64,000 nt of DNA from Diprion similis (lineage: Eukaryota; Arthropoda; Insecta; Hymenoptera; Diprionidae), in NCBI RefSeq assembly GCF_021155765.1, contig NC_060107.1:3731501-3795500 (forward strand), given 5' to 3'. A program made the translations under genes and the position numbers. Below the pieces are notes generated by a model. It was not told the DNA's origin. It was given only the letters and a program-made list of their open reading frames with translations, and ran no database searches. Position 1 is the stretch's first letter, and each line of letters begins with the position of its first letter. Shown piece by piece: positions 36,982 to 49,450 of the stretch.

Positions 36982-37019
36982 GAGTGATTGGTCGTAAAGA
37001 ACGTCAACCAATCACGACT
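36982..37019. repeat. Hairpin at the ABCF3 stop codon
   Basis: GTGATTGGT (36985-36993) and ACCAATCAC (37007-37015) form a perfect 9-bp stem around a 13-base loop, overlapping the ABCF3 stop codon (TGA, 37014-37012). Each arm carries a CCAAT/ATTGG box. Confidence 0.6.
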
Positions 37020-40000
37020 TTTGTGCCTCAAGTTCTTTTTCTATAATTCTGCGGTACTCATCGAAGCCACCTTCAATGCATCGCACACCACCATCACCGC
37101 ACACCCATAGCTCGTGACATACCATACGGATAAGGCGTTCGTCGTGCGATACCAATATGACGCCACCCTGAAAAATTGGATAAATGTTGTTAAACTTCAA
37201 ACGCATGGAACAAGCAATTTAGTTTACTTTCATGAATGATTGTCAACCGTACTTGATAAACCTCAAGTGCTTTCCCAAGAGCTTCGATAGACTCGATATC
37301 CAAATGATTCGTGGGTTCGTCAAGTACCAAGAAATTTGGCATTGCTGCGCACATAAGAGCCAGAGCCACTCTTGATTTCTGACCTCCAGACAATGAGTTT
37401 ATCGTTTGCAATGCCAAGTCTCCACTGACTCCAAAACTGCCCAACATTCGTCTGTATTCTTCAATTGGTTTCCCTGAAAAAAAATAATTTCTTTGGTCAA
37501 CTTGCACTTTACATCTTACAACTCAGGTTTCCGGCAAGAATCGTAAATTGGGTAACATGTACCTGGGAAGTGATTTTGTAGTAGTTCAACAGGACAGACA
37601 CGCATATCTAGTTGGTCCACATGATGTTGACTGAAATATCCGAATTTCAAGTTTCTATGAAGATGTACTGTGCCGCGTGTCGGACTCAATTTCCCAGTAA
37701 TTATTTTGAGAAGCGTTGTCTTTCCCGCTCCGTTTTCTCCCACTATACAGATGCGCGACTGCAAAGTAGCTGTGAGATTTACACCAGTGAATAAGAAATC
37801 AGCGTTGTTTCCACTGCTGTCATATCGAAATGAAACTTCGTTCAGCTGGAGAATTGGAGGACTGAGAGCTTCCACTTCTGGGAAACGAAGGGTAACTTCT
37901 CCCTCCTTCTCCATTGGTTTCAACTCAGGTCTGAAAATTTTTGAAACTTCATTTAATATCCGATCTACTAAGAAACAAGCAACGAAAATATAAGCAAAAA
38001 GTGTACAGCAAAGATTTTGTTAGAAGAAAACATACAATTTCTCCAGCATCTTGATCTTGCTTTGAACACTGGATGCACGATTAGCATTGTAACGAAAACG
38101 ATCAATGAACTCTTGTACATGGGCTCTTTTGGCTTGTTGTGCCTCAAATTCTCTCTGTTGATTTCGTTCCCGTTCGCCTTTTGTCCTTGCAAATTGATCG
38201 TAATTTCCTCTATAAGCTTCAATTTTTTGTGCTTTTAGATACAGGATATCTGTCGGTACCTATATTCAAAGGTATCACAAAGATTCATTAGCATAATTAT
38301 AAAGATACATTTCGTTCATTGAATCCTTTGATACATACTGTGTCCAAAAAGTTTCGATCGTGAGAAACAACCAAAAGAGTCGTGGGCCAGGATTGCAAAT
38401 ACTTCTCAAGCCAGAGAATGGCTTTTATGTCAAGCATGTTGGTAGGTTCGTCGAGGAGCAGAAGATCGGGTCTTGAGAATAGCGCCCTAGCCAAGGCCAA
38501 GCGCATGCGCCATCCACCAGAAAAAGATTTTGTGGGCCATGCCTGCCTCTCGACAGAGAAACCGAGACCTGAAAGAATGGCGCTTGCCTTCGCAGGAGCC
38601 TTATCTACTTCTGCTAACCTCATGGCTTCATAAACACGTGCCAACTCTTCACCAATAGAATCACCTCCACCCTGATCCAAAGCTGACTGGAGATCAGCTT
38701 CACGGCTAAGCAACTCACTGCGCTCATGGTCACATTCTAACACGGAATGTAGCGCCGAGGTATCGTCACTCGCAACCTCTTGCTCTACATGAAGAACCCG
38801 TACATGTGAAGGAATCCGTAATTGTTTGCTGAGGAAAGCGGGGAAAATATATTGATGATAAGTATTTTCTGACTTACATGAAACAGTGATCCTATGGATT
38901 TTAGTAACGTAAGACACTAAAATGAATGAGAAAAGATTTACCGGTAAACACTTGCAGCTTGTTTTCATAGTAACTAATGAAGTTCGTACGTTGCAAAAAG
39001 TAATCAATCAGACAGAGTACCAGAAATTTTAATCAGACAAGTAAATCTTGTGAATGTTTTCTTATTATGTCAAGAAATTATGAATTTCAGGTTACTCCAA
39101 GAATATCAGGGACCACTGGTTGTTTTATTTTACCTGGATATCATTCTAAGCAGAGTTGTTTTTCCGAGACCATTTCTACCAACAAGACCATAACGCCTAC
39201 CAAATGCAAGTGTTAGATCAGCACCTTGCAGCAGGACTCGATCGCCATATGCCACGTCAAAGTTCTCTATTCGGATATCCTGTGTTTTATTGACTCCACC
39301 TTTGCCCTCCATTCGACTGTCTTTCTTACTGGTCATTTGACTAGCACTGGCAGTTTCCAATGCAACCGTCGCATTGACATTTCGATTTACAGATCCTGAA
39401 TCACCACCAACTCGTTTCTCAAGTTTTTGTTGCAGTTTCGCTTCTGCCTTTTCCAACTTTTTAGCATCTACTTTCTAAAACATGAGTTTGAATAGGTCCT
39501 GACTCAGTATAAATTTATAAAAAATGTGCTGGCAAGAATTTATAGATCCATTCAAAATCATTAGAATACATGCAAGATTTTCTTTTTTTTTTACAAATTC
39601 ATTAACAGTTGAGTGTGATTTTAAAAAATTACCGATCCATCATCCCTGGTTGTAACCCAAATACTTTTGATATCTTCAACTTGATCCTCAAGGGTTGCGG
39701 CCATTGCTCCCAAATTAACTGGAGCATTTAATACTTTGTTCACGCCATTGTTACGTTTGTCATTTCCAGCATGTAATTCCCCATCTGACGTCCCTTTTAA
39801 CATTGCCAATAGTCTCCTGCATATTTTTCTGCAAGATGATCCAGATTATGATTTTGTCTTCAGGGTTCATTTCAAATTTTACTGTCAGCGATGTAAACCT
39901 TATCACAGATACTCTGACAACTAAATTGGCAAAGACCACAGTTTTTTTTTTTTTGTCAGGATGACATTTTTATGTAGTAGTAATTGGTGTCAAAAAATTT

Positions 40001-40402
40001 GACCCCAATCTGGAATTTTCAATATGCATTTAACGTTGAAATTTTCAGATAAAAATGGGAAATCACTGACGATAAAATTCAAAGATCACCCACAGTTTGA
40101 CGTGGTTTGCACCGAGCTTAACGGAATATTTTACCGACCTAACCTCTTTCTCAGGCTTATCAGCTACCTCGTGCAAAACCTCACCAATAGCTTCGTAAAC
40201 CTCGTCGCCATCCTCGAAGTCATCTCGAGAACTGTCGAGAATGCCTGAAAAATTTCAGCGTATTTATATGAATGTGCCGTTTGCCGAGACGATATAAAAT
40301 CGGTTCTAGGTTAACTTGGTAAACCGTACCTTCGACATACTGATACAAATCGTCATCTATAGAGGGAAATTCAGTCCTGATATAATCGCCACAAGCGGCC
40401 AT
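37012..40402 (-). CDS. ABCF3: ABCF3, soluble twin-cassette ABC ATPase (GCN20-type)
   Basis: Nine minus-strand exons join in phase: 40402-40330, 40244-40139, 39828-39633, 39474-39134, 38828-38339, 38259-38036, 37930-37563, 37473-37253 and 37167-37012, giving 724 residues (human ABCF3 is about 709). Two ATP-binding cassettes and no membrane segments are present. Cassette 1: P-loop GRNGLGKTT (about 224-232), signature FSGGWRM (about 341-347), Walker [10 protein letters not shown]. Cassette 2: P-loop GENGAGKTT (about 541-549), signature LSGGQKS (about 627), Walker [10 protein letters not shown]. The linker has the family's [10 protein letters not shown] stretch. ABCF proteins act with translation and the GCN2 response. 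The exon 2 to 3 junction (AG|GTCGGT) is the least certain. Confidence 0.96.
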
Positions 40403-41087
40403 GGTGATCGGTTTATATTTCTGCCTCACGATATCTTAATAAATTATTTAACTCTAACGTTATATCAAAAAACCGACAAAACTGTAGCACCATCAAACTC
40501 ACGAACACATGTTCACGCCATTTTGAATTTTGGGACTGAAGAAATATAGCCCCGCGTATCAAACTACTGTTAAAGAATATTGATTTCTATTTAGAATAAA
40601 TTCCGCCAAGCGTTTACGCATGAAATAATTTTTTTTCATACCGTAATTCCTTGACCGTACAACAGAAACATACTTTCTTGATTGTATCATTTATAAATTA
40701 ATCGTATGACCAGATTCGCCATTTTAGAACTGTCAAAAAGTGGTAGTGGGCTTCCCAATTCCCGTGTTCCGTTCGTTCGGCGTGTATATCAATAATACAG
40801 CAATCTGTCGGTACCGCGTACGTTTTTAATTACTCTTAATTATGTACTTGTTTCTATGAAGTGATGTGAAGTGGTGGGACTCAGGATTCGCGTTTCAACA
40901 AGAGAATGATAATGCGCGTTAAAATAATGTGTCGACGTCTGTGAAAGTTTGCTTTTTTTCCAACTTTCTAGGGCTTGGTCAATATTATTCGGTTACAAAG
41001 TACCCACTGTTTTGTTTTCTTATAAACTGGCGTGCATCTTTGACTATTGTCTCAACACTCTTCTATCCGACTATATGTAAACAAATA
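40403..41087. promoter_or_regulatory. Divergent promoter region of ABCF3 (-) and the 41-kb gene (+)
   Basis: The two start codons are 685 bp apart on opposite strands. No conserved coding sequence lies between. No specific motif could be assigned. Confidence 0.4.
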
Positions 41088-41876
41088 ATGGCAACAGACG
41101 CCGAGGAGTCGGACACCGATGAACGGCCCACTAAACGACTGCGTATCGGAGATAAAGATCGTGTACAAATGGTAAGTATAAAAATGCCTGTAAACAATTA
41201 ACTCGAAGCACAATTTTTCAAGCACGTGTTGTTCATTCGTAATTATTTTCCTCAGGATCAACAAGAGATAGAAACTGAAGAGATTGTTGCAGGAAATGCA
41301 AGCAGAGAGGAGAATTACGAGGAAGAGGAAAACAATGAGATTGAAACACGAGCCAGAGAACGTCTCAAGAAATGGCAGGCAAGACAAGTGGCAAAAGGTT
41401 TTGTAGACAACACGATAAACCGCGTGCTAGAAAACTATGTAATCTCTCTACCGTTCAACGAGATGTATCCTCGCCTCAATCCACGAACCGATGATATGGA
41501 GGACCGGGCAGTCGCGATGGCCATTCAAAATCATGGGTTGGTACAACCGACCGTAAATTATGTCCCCAGTGCAGATCCTCCTGCCCGTCGCAATAACCCG
41601 GTAAATGAATATTGGGTTCGGGAGGACGGAGTAATTGAGCAAGGTCGATGCACGTGTCCTTTGAGCAGTGAGCAAAAAAACAAAGCAGACAACTTGGCCG
41701 GATCCGCTGCTTCTGCCGATGAAACATGCGGAAGTTTAAAGCAGGACGAGGAAAATGCTTGCTGGGTCGGTGACAAAGGAGATGAGAATAATCAGCAGCA
41801 GGATTTTCTTGAACGAGCAGTCGCCGAAGCAATAAAGAAGAAAGGACTCAGTGCACTCAGCGTAGACTATGGTTGA
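41088..41876 (+). CDS. Acidic protein of unknown function with a duplicated RAVAxAI motif
   Basis: Two coding exons, 41088-41171 and 41256-41876, give 234 residues with GT-AG ends (ATG|GTAAGT ... CTCAG|GAT). The start ATG follows upstream stops and begins MATDAEESDTDERPTKRLRI, an acidic run followed by a KRLRI basic patch that could be a nuclear signal. Residues 35-60 are Glu/Asn-rich; 60-78 form a basic helix (RARERLKKWQARQVAKG). A motif occurs twice: RAVAMAIQNHGL (about 112) and RAVAEAIKKKGL (about 215), each followed by a V-x-Y. A Cys-containing stretch (GRCTCPL) lies at about 158. I do not recognise the family. Splicing, length and composition support a real gene. Confidence 0.8.
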
Positions 41877-43851
41877 CATCAGTTTGAATTAACAATTATC
41901 GTGTTGCTTCTATTGTACTCGTTTTTCTCTATTTTACATCTATATTGGCAAACGGCTGGGTACATACGGTACTTTACGTTAGCTGCGTGCAATCACTGAC
42001 TACCTTTTCATAACTTTTCGATTTTAATTGAAGACAACACTTGTATTAATAGTTGCTAATGCATGTTCTGTAATCATATCATTCACATCAATCAATCCTA
42101 TCATGCTATTCCCAGTACAGGATTATCAGCTTTTTTCCTCACTTTGTTAACGATAATTATTTAAACAATTTTTAGCTAACAACTTGGAATTCATTTTTTT
42201 TCTTGTCACACTAATTCACTATCAAATTATTTAGATATCTCTAAGAGATATTTTCCAGCAACGATATGACTCTGAATTGTAAAACAAAGTTTTATAGTAA
42301 TACGATATAGATTTTATAGTTCATAGTTTAGATCGATATTTGGTTTTATTTTTTTATATCGCTAGTACGAAAATAAATAGGAAGAAACAAACTTCCCAAT
42401 ATTATATACCGTATTTTTCCGAATGTTCGCAGAGGTTTATTGTCGTTGATAGCACCTGCCAAAATTGTTCTTGTCTTATACATGGTTAAATAAGAAGAAC
42501 ACCCCGAAATATTATCTCAGAATTGAGGGTTGTCTTGTATAAGGGATCGGCTTATACTCGGAACGATATGGTATTCCACACACAAGTCTTGATGTTAAAC
42601 TTACGTACCCTTGTACGTGAACACATAATACTGGGTATAATTTATCCATTCCAATACCCTAGAATTAGAAATTGCATTAGCTATATTGATCAATGTGAGA
42701 TACAATTTCTTTCCTTCAAAGCAGGAAATATGAATTAAAGGCAATAACATTATTCTTATCATATTTGTATAAAATAAATAACTGATCCTATCTTTGTTAT
42801 TGCCTTAGAATCTATTTAGTTTTAAATGTTGCAATCCGTTATAAATATAATGTAATCAATTTTTAATCAAGTGAGTAAAATTAATCATTGCATAATGTTG
42901 AATTATATATATATTTTTAATTGAAAAAATAATTCTTCTCATCCATTTGTTGGTCATATTCCACCATTGTCTATTGGATGTATTTTTCACGCATAAATCA
43001 ATCACCAATATTACTTCGCATTTAGAACGCTGGCTAAAAAGTTCATATAAAAATACCATGAAAATTAATAGATCATTTAAATATATATATATATACATAT
43101 ATCTTTTAAATCATGCCTGAGGATGCAACAACAAATCATGGAGAATCTTGACAGTTCCTATGCTGTAATTAATTGAATAATATACAATAATAATTCCGAG
43201 TTAAGTTACATCAAGTATTTTAATTTTTAATTTAGAAAAACCTAATAGACTTATAGAGATTATTATATTGACAGTAAATTTTATAACAAAATAAAATATA
43301 ATTCATTTATGTATATACTATAAGAAGCTTCTCGTTGGGCTTGCAATTGTATCCTTATCCATTAATGTAAATCAACAATTTTCTTTTTATCTTGATTACC
43401 ACATATGCTTTTTAAAAATAGAAAATGAGTTGCATGAAGCTATCTAACATCATGTAATACTGTCAATCAATTCAACTGTTAATCATGGAAAGTAATTTTT
43501 TGTAAAGAGCACCTTCTTCAATGAATTTTGGTTAAAGTCTTTTGATTACTTTTATTAAGAAATACGAAATTACTCTAATTTGTAATGGAATGACCATCTT
43601 GTAGCAGACAAAGATTTTGTCTCAATTGACATCTTTCAGTAAAAAAAAAATTTTAGTAGTGTGGCCTTGCATGGGACACGACATTCATATTATAGCGTCC
43701 GAACAAGGTGAGGTAGAACAATAAATACTGAAAGTTATTTGATAATTCAGATCTGATTTTAAATAAACATGTTCTGAACGAAATCCTTTACATTCATTTC
43801 ACTTCAATGATATTATTATTTATTTCCATAAACAGTAAGCAGTGACCAATA
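41877..43851. other. Intergenic stretch, no supported gene
   Basis: AT-rich with many stops. The run CCGTATTTTTCCGAATGTTCGCAG near 42410 and the CTTGTATAAGGG-GGCTTATACTCGG pair near 42535-42560 look like worn transposon ends, but I could not define borders. An (AT)n run lies near 43080-43100. The right end is presumably the kinase promoter. Confidence 0.4.
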
Positions 43852-45101
43852 ATGTTGCACTGCATGAGGAGCAAGGCAAATAGTGGGCTACTTACCAAAA
43901 TGTCTTTACGGCCATCGAGTTCCCAAGTAGAATCTCCCAGACTTAAAGACATTAGTTCTAATTCTATTGACCTACATCTACAAGATCAGGGTTACAGATT
44001 TGGAAAGACTATAGGAGAAGGTTCCTACTGCAAAGTCAAAGTATGTACGTTGTAACAAAAATCGGAATCTGCGTTCCGTCACGTATGTACATAAAAACAT
44101 ATATAAACTATTGAGTCTTGAAAAAAAGTAGCACTTTTGGATTTTCAAGATAGTATATCAACGGGCCAGAAAAAATCACATTCAAAAGATTGCCTGCAAG
44201 ATCATCGACAAGTATAAAGCATCCAATGAATTTGTCACCAAATTCTTACCACGCGAATTGTCGATGGTGCAAGGATTAAGGCATCCAAACATAGTTACAG
44301 TATTGAATGTCCTGAGCACACCACGTCATGTTTACATTTTCATGGACTTCTGCGAGAGAGGTGATCTCTTGGATTATATTCGGGCAAAAGGTGCTCTGAC
44401 TGAATCTAGGGCAAGACATTTCTTCAGACAGATAGTGTCCGCGGTTCAACATTTACATTCGCTGGATATTGCTCACAGGGATTTGAAATGTGAAAATGTC
44501 TTGTTGACCACAAAGGATCATGTGAAAATTGCTGGTAATTCGATATTAACTCTAATCTTAGTATTAGTCAATTGTTGATAGCATTTAATTGCTAAATGCG
44601 TTTATAGACTTCGGATTTGCCAGATGGTGTCACGACGATAAAGGACACAGAATTTTATCAGACACTTTCTGTGGTAGTGCAGCTTATGCCGCACCAGAAA
44701 TTTTACAAGGAACAATGTACAATCCAAAGATGTACGATTCTTGGTCGCTTGGTTGCATTTTGTTCATTATGTTGACTGCGTCAATGCCATTTGACGATGC
44801 ACATATGCCGAGCATGATTCGAGCGCAGACAAATAGACTGATCAAATTTAATGAGAAAATTCAAGTTGGCTCAGCAGTCTGTAAATTAATTTCGTGAGTC
44901 ATTTTATTGTTAATTTCAAGATCTAATTATCTCATTAGCTAAATTAAAGTAGTTTCTTATTTCAATAGGCATCTCTTGGAACCAGATGTTACACGACGTG
45001 CAACTATCAGACAAGTGGCAAGATCAACCTGGTTGCGTCACCCTTCCAACACTGTATTACGTGATTCTGTAAATAGAGCCATTAATTCAATATCCAAGTA
45101 G
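43852..45101 (+). CDS. TSSK-like (testis-specific type) serine/threonine kinase
   Basis: Four coding exons, 43852-44040, 44150-44534, 44608-44893 and 44969-45101, join in phase to give 330 residues. After a variable 47-residue N-terminus the kinase domain covers nearly the rest. Visible motifs: glycine loop GEGSYCKVK (about 55-63), catalytic lysine in IACKII (K80), HRDLKCEN (172-179), DFGFAR (192-197) and AAPEIL (about 219). All key catalytic residues are intact. The compact single-domain layout and RELSMVQGLRHPNIV plus DFGFAR fit the TSSK family, which in mammals acts in sperm formation. A second in-frame ATG (codon 5) and a third (codon 17) could also start translation. Expression in male germ line is inference from the family. 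Confidence 0.93.
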
Positions 45102-45356
45102 GCAGTTACTTTTGTAAATTTATGAAATTTAGTTACCTTTTCTATCAATCAATCGCACTTCAATGTGGCGTTGATTAAGTTTTTATTCTTTTAGGTACAT
45201 TTTTTGTAAATATTATTTTATACCCTTATTTATGCTGTTATACAAGAAAGTACTAAACGATTTTTAAAATAACAGAAGAGTTTGTCAATTAGTTTAGTTA
45301 CAGTACAATTACAAAACTATTGTTATTCAATCTTATAATTAAAATAACTGTCAACA
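45102..45356. other. Shared 3' region of convergent TSSK (+) and YEATS4 (-)
   Basis: Only 255 bp separate the two stop codons. The DNA is AT-rich and non-coding, so the two 3' UTRs may overlap. Confidence 0.5.
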
Positions 45357-46395
45357 TCAACTAATACTTAAACCTCCATTTGTTTTGGATATTTTAGCAA
45401 TCTCTTCCTTGAACTTGGCGATAGTTTCTTTTGCCAAGGTTAATTTTTCTTTAAGCTCTGTTACTTCTCCCCTGATTTTATTTTTTGCCTCCATAATCTC
45501 TTGAAGGGTCGACTGTTTTTTGGCTTCAACTACAAATTGAATAGTCATTACATTACAAATACACATGATTATAAAAAAATTATTCTTGTAATAATTACAC
45601 TCACAATCATTATCATGGCGCCACACACCAAGTGTCATAGGCCTGGAAGAACTTAGCAAATGTTGCATTAAAGCTGTTGGATCTTGAAAGACTATTTCTT
45701 CGTAAAATTCAGAGACTAAACTCTTTTTCCCTAACTGTATTTCTGGTGTTGATTGGAATAGCTTTAATATATGATAAATAGTCACCTGCAATAAACGTAA
45801 GGTATACGGACTATTACAACGGAAGACACAAGGCCAACAGTGTTTCAAACAAAGTACAGAATTCATCATTTTCAAAATTTTTAAAATTAGATATCTATGA
45901 TAGGCATACCGGCCTCTCGTTTGGGTCGTGGAAGTAGATCTTAATGACGATTTCGAATTCTCCCCATCCTGTCTCAGTCAATTCGTAAGGTGGCTTGGTG
46001 ACGATTCTGTTTGGATTATTATAACTTTCGTGTAGTTTGAAATGAACTTTTTTCACATATGTCGACATATCCTCATTATTGTACGGCTTAACGTAAACAG
46101 TCCACTGATGCGTGTGACCGTCCTCCTCTCGCTTTTTGCCAAAATATCGAGCCACATTTCCATAAACGATGGGTTTCACGATGGTGAGACCCTGTAGAGA
46201 AAAGCAGATATCATAGCTAAGTTACAGTGCAAACCTTAGATCACGACACAAATTTGAATGCGCGTTGCACTATCCTATACCACACAATGTATTGTTGATC
46301 TGTCACATCTGTGATGAAATTTGTAGGTTATAAAGGCAGATTCCTACCTTCACTCTTCCACCTGAATCTGGTCCAAATTCACTAGCTGTTGCCAT
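45357..46395 (-). CDS. YEATS4: YEATS4/GAS41, acyl-lysine histone reader
   Basis: Four minus-strand exons, 46395-46348, 46191-45910, 45785-45605 and 45529-45357, give 227 residues, the same length as human GAS41. The YEATS domain (about 15-140) is highly conserved: [40 protein letters not shown] and [14 protein letters not shown]. The aromatic cage residues in HESY and GWGE that hold acylated lysine are present. The C-terminus (about 165-227) is a Lys/Glu-rich coiled coil. GAS41 is a shared subunit of the TIP60/NuA4 and SRCAP/SWR1 chromatin complexes and reads acetylated histone H3. It diverges from C9orf78. Confidence 0.96.
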
Positions 46396-47221
46396 AATTT
46401 GAAGCAGTTATTATCATAATTAATAAGTAGTCGGATTATAATTATTTAGTGAAAAATCTGCGTTTACGGAGTAGTTTTTATTCCTTGCATTCTTCAATGT
46501 TTGACAGTTCAAACTCCACTGTTCACTGTTCAGACAGTTCTGAATTCTGATTGTGCGCATACTCGTAATACGCATTTGTGGGCGAATGCGCAGAACGCGG
46601 CCTGCAGTTACACAGAATTGCCGCTACCCGTTGTGTCAGGCGTGTTTCTTCGATACAAGGAATTTGTTCCTTGTGGTAAATGCGCTCTGCATTATCTACT
46701 GGTCCGGAGGTACCCACCCCTGCTGTCACATCGCGAAAACTGTTGCCGAAGTGATGAGAGATCGGCATATATACTCGGAATGTTCTGTCTCTCTCACTCT
46801 GCATTTGATTGGCTGAGACGAAACGCATCGACCAATCAGGTGTACGGTAAGAGAGACAGATTATAAACGGGTATATACCTTTCTCTCTCTCACTCCTCCG
46901 CCACACTCTCCGTATACTTGCGAAGCTACCTATGGTAGTGTGTAACATGCTCTTAAGGTAAGTGTAGAACGATTACCGACATCCTTTTGCCGTAGAAAAA
47001 TTAGTTCGATGAACCTACGTTACAGTGAAGACAAAAATAACACAACCAAAAAATACGAAGCACTAAATTGACGCATTGATAAATGGTTATGTTATTGTGT
47101 TGAAAAGGCAAAAGTACAGCAATTATAGATTGCATTGAATAAATTCCTTCTCATAAACAAGAAGCTACAACGATTTAATACGATAATTAGTTTGGTTTAA
47201 GGAAAAACGACTGGAGAAACA
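46396..47221. promoter_or_regulatory. Divergent promoter of YEATS4 (-) and C9orf78 (+)
   Basis: Start codons lie 827 bp apart on opposite strands. The middle is more GC-rich than its surroundings and has two inverted CCAAT boxes (ATTGG at 46808-46812, CCAAT at 46832-46836), typical NF-Y sites. Open frames at 46501-46866 (+) and 46523-46948 (-) overlap each other in antisense and look like by-products of composition. Confidence 0.5.
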
Positions 47222-48743
47222 ATGTCAAGTACTGAGGAGTCGACTAGCAAGATACAATTTAAGAAGAAAAAAGTTAAATCGTTAAGGAAACGAACTGGAT
47301 CTTCTGATGATGATTCTGATGGTGAAAGAGAGACGGTCAGGTACGAATTCGTTTTCATATTTTGGATCTGGATGTTAAGGAGGACATACAAAATCAATTC
47401 GAAATTATTTAATAACAACGTTCTGTTGTTTGATCACATGCAAGAAATTAAATAACCACGTTAATGCTAAGCTTTAAAATTTACAGAGATCGATTAGATG
47501 AGATGAAAACTATTCAAAAACTCCGCCAACGACCCCATGGTGTTAATATCGCTGGACTGGCGCTTGGCGAAAAAGTGACTGCAGATTTGACGGTAGGTTG
47601 ACTGATTGATTTCAATGAATAAGTCAGACATGACAATGCATACCTTTTTTGAACTCGAATTCATACTTCAGTCTGATCCTTTCAACGTTAAAAATGGAGG
47701 AATGGTGAATATGGCAGCACTGAAAAATACGAAGCTTAAGCAGCCGGACGATGCATATGATACTGGAATCGGCACGCAGTTTAGTGCTGAAACAAATAAG
47801 CGAGATGAAGATGAAGAAATGTGCGTGAATCTAGATCTCTTTCGAGTACAATTGGTGTTATTGTTTAAAAATTTTCAACGAATGACTTTTAACTGAATTC
47901 AGGATGAAATACATTGAGGAACAGTTGTCGAAGCGTAAAAATAAAAATCCCAGCACAAGCGATGCCCATGGTGATGGAGACGGAGGTAGTTATTGCTCAC
48001 CGGAAGAAGCAGCTCTACAAGCTGTACCTGAACACTTGCGACAAAGTTCAGCTAACAGAAGCGAGGAAATGCTTTCCAATCAAATGCTTTCTGGTATACC
48101 AGAAGTTGATTTAGGGATAGAGTGAGTACAATCGCCTTGTGAACAGTTCTAGGTATTTCTCTCTGGCATACTTTGTCGTATCACTAAAATAATGTATTTC
48201 AGAGCCAAGATACGGAATATAGAAGCTACCGAAGAAGCCAAACTTAAACTGCTCTGGGAAAGACACAGGAAAAAGGATGGACCTTCTCAATTCGTTCCCA
48301 CAAACATGGCTGTTAATTTCGTTCAACACAATAGATGTAAATACTTTCAAAATTTAGAACACATACTTTCACTGAACAGTCGAATTATGCAAATTTGATT
48401 TGAACCGCAATCAATGAATGCAGGTTCCAAAGAATTTGAGTAACGACTAGTAGAATCATCGCATATTCCGTGTATCTGTGAAATTTTGTGCCTGTCGCAT
48501 AAAAATATGATTTCTATCATACATTTTTAATGAGATGTAAAATAAACAGTAATTTTTCTTTCAAACAATTTTACAGTCAATATCGAAGACTCGGATGTAC
48601 AGAAGGGAAAGCGAGACGCTGAGGAAAGAAAGAGACTCGCAGCTCGGAAAGACGATGCTAATGGAAAGCGGAAAGATAATGGAGAAAAGGCGACGGACGA
48701 TTATCATTACGAACGGTTTAAGAAACAATTTCGAAGATTTTAA
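47222..48743 (+). CDS. C9orf78: C9orf78/TLS1 homolog, splicing-associated protein
   Basis: Six coding exons, 47222-47340, 47487-47592, 47672-47820, 47903-48121, 48203-48336 and 48577-48743, give 297 residues (human 289). Conserved blocks run in family order: LRQRPHGVNIAGLALGEKV, SDPFNVKNGGMV, FSAETNKRDEDEEMMKYIE, EEMLSNQMLSGIPEVDLGI, FVPTNMAVNFVQHNR and the C-terminal EKATDDYHYERFKK. The N-terminus is Ser/Asp/Lys-rich, as in the family. Human C9orf78 associates with the U5 snRNP and affects 3' splice-site choice; fission yeast Tls1 acts in splicing of telomere and heterochromatin factors. The protein is mostly disordered. Confidence 0.95.
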
Positions 48744-48959
48744 ACTTTTACTAAACAACACTAGGTGTAATGTATTTGCTGTACATTTGGATTTAAATCC
48801 AGGATAAATATATATTATAATAATATTTTGCATTTCATTCCTGTCAAGAAAACTCATCCATATCATACGTCAGAAAACAAAACCGCAGGCGATCTGTCAA
48901 TTTTTTACCATTGCAAATAAGTTATTCACGTGTGAGACGATCGGTGATAATAATAAGAT

Positions 48960-49450
48960 TCCAAGTGCTCGAAGTGCCCGGAATGACGAAAAAAATCGAT
49001 TTTCGATTGAATCGATTATTTTTTTACCGATCAATCGAGTATAATCGATTATTTTTCAAATTCGAGTAATCGACCGACTCGATCACTTCTCAGAATCGAT
49101 TTCTGTTTTTTACTTCCACAAACGACGTAACACAATATCAATTTATGGTATTAAAGTATCAATTTATATCATTGTCTTACTTACTTACTACCTATTTGAT
49201 ATAATTAGTAAAAGAAAAATCAATGTTTTTACCTGGAATTGATAAATATGTACAACGACACTATGAAGTATTAAAAAAATATCTATGTAATTCATAAAAT
49301 TTTTATTTCCAATGCCCTGTTTAAAAAAACAACGAAATAATCGATTGATCGATTAATTTTTACCGATTTAATCAAACAGTGTTCGGTTATTCTTATGGAC
49401 TCGATTAATCGATGCATCGATGATTTTTAGCTTAGTGGCCACCACTAGTC
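48960..49450. mobile_element. Probable worn DNA transposon fragment rich in AATCGATTA
   Basis: ATCGAT/AATCGA words recur in both orientations across about 480 bp. The right end GCTTAGTGGCCACCACTAG reads, inverted, as CTAGTGGTGGCCACTAAGC. TAGTGGTGG-type termini followed by CGATTA-rich subterminal DNA are typical of insect hAT elements. The left end is not clear, and no coding sequence is left. Confidence 0.4.

Larger units (their letters stand above)
34033..37011. other. 3' flanks of convergent WIP (+) and ABCF3 (-); intergenic
   Basis: AT-rich, no supported gene. Contains a long foldback (35269-35405), a poly-A run (36220-36240), and a CCAATCA hairpin at the ABCF3 stop codon. The open frame at 34341-34634 lies in the probable WIP 3' UTR and ends in a lysine-rich run from A-rich DNA; I do not accept it. 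Confidence 0.45.

Noticed and set aside
42410-42560. Possible transposon with CCGTATTTTTCCGAA and CTTATACTCGG ends
   Set aside because: The sequence has the look of worn element ends, but no inverted repeat pair or target duplication could be defined.
46501-46948. Overlapping sense and antisense open frames (121 and 141 codons)
   Set aside because: They overlap each other in the YEATS4/C9orf78 promoter and match no family.
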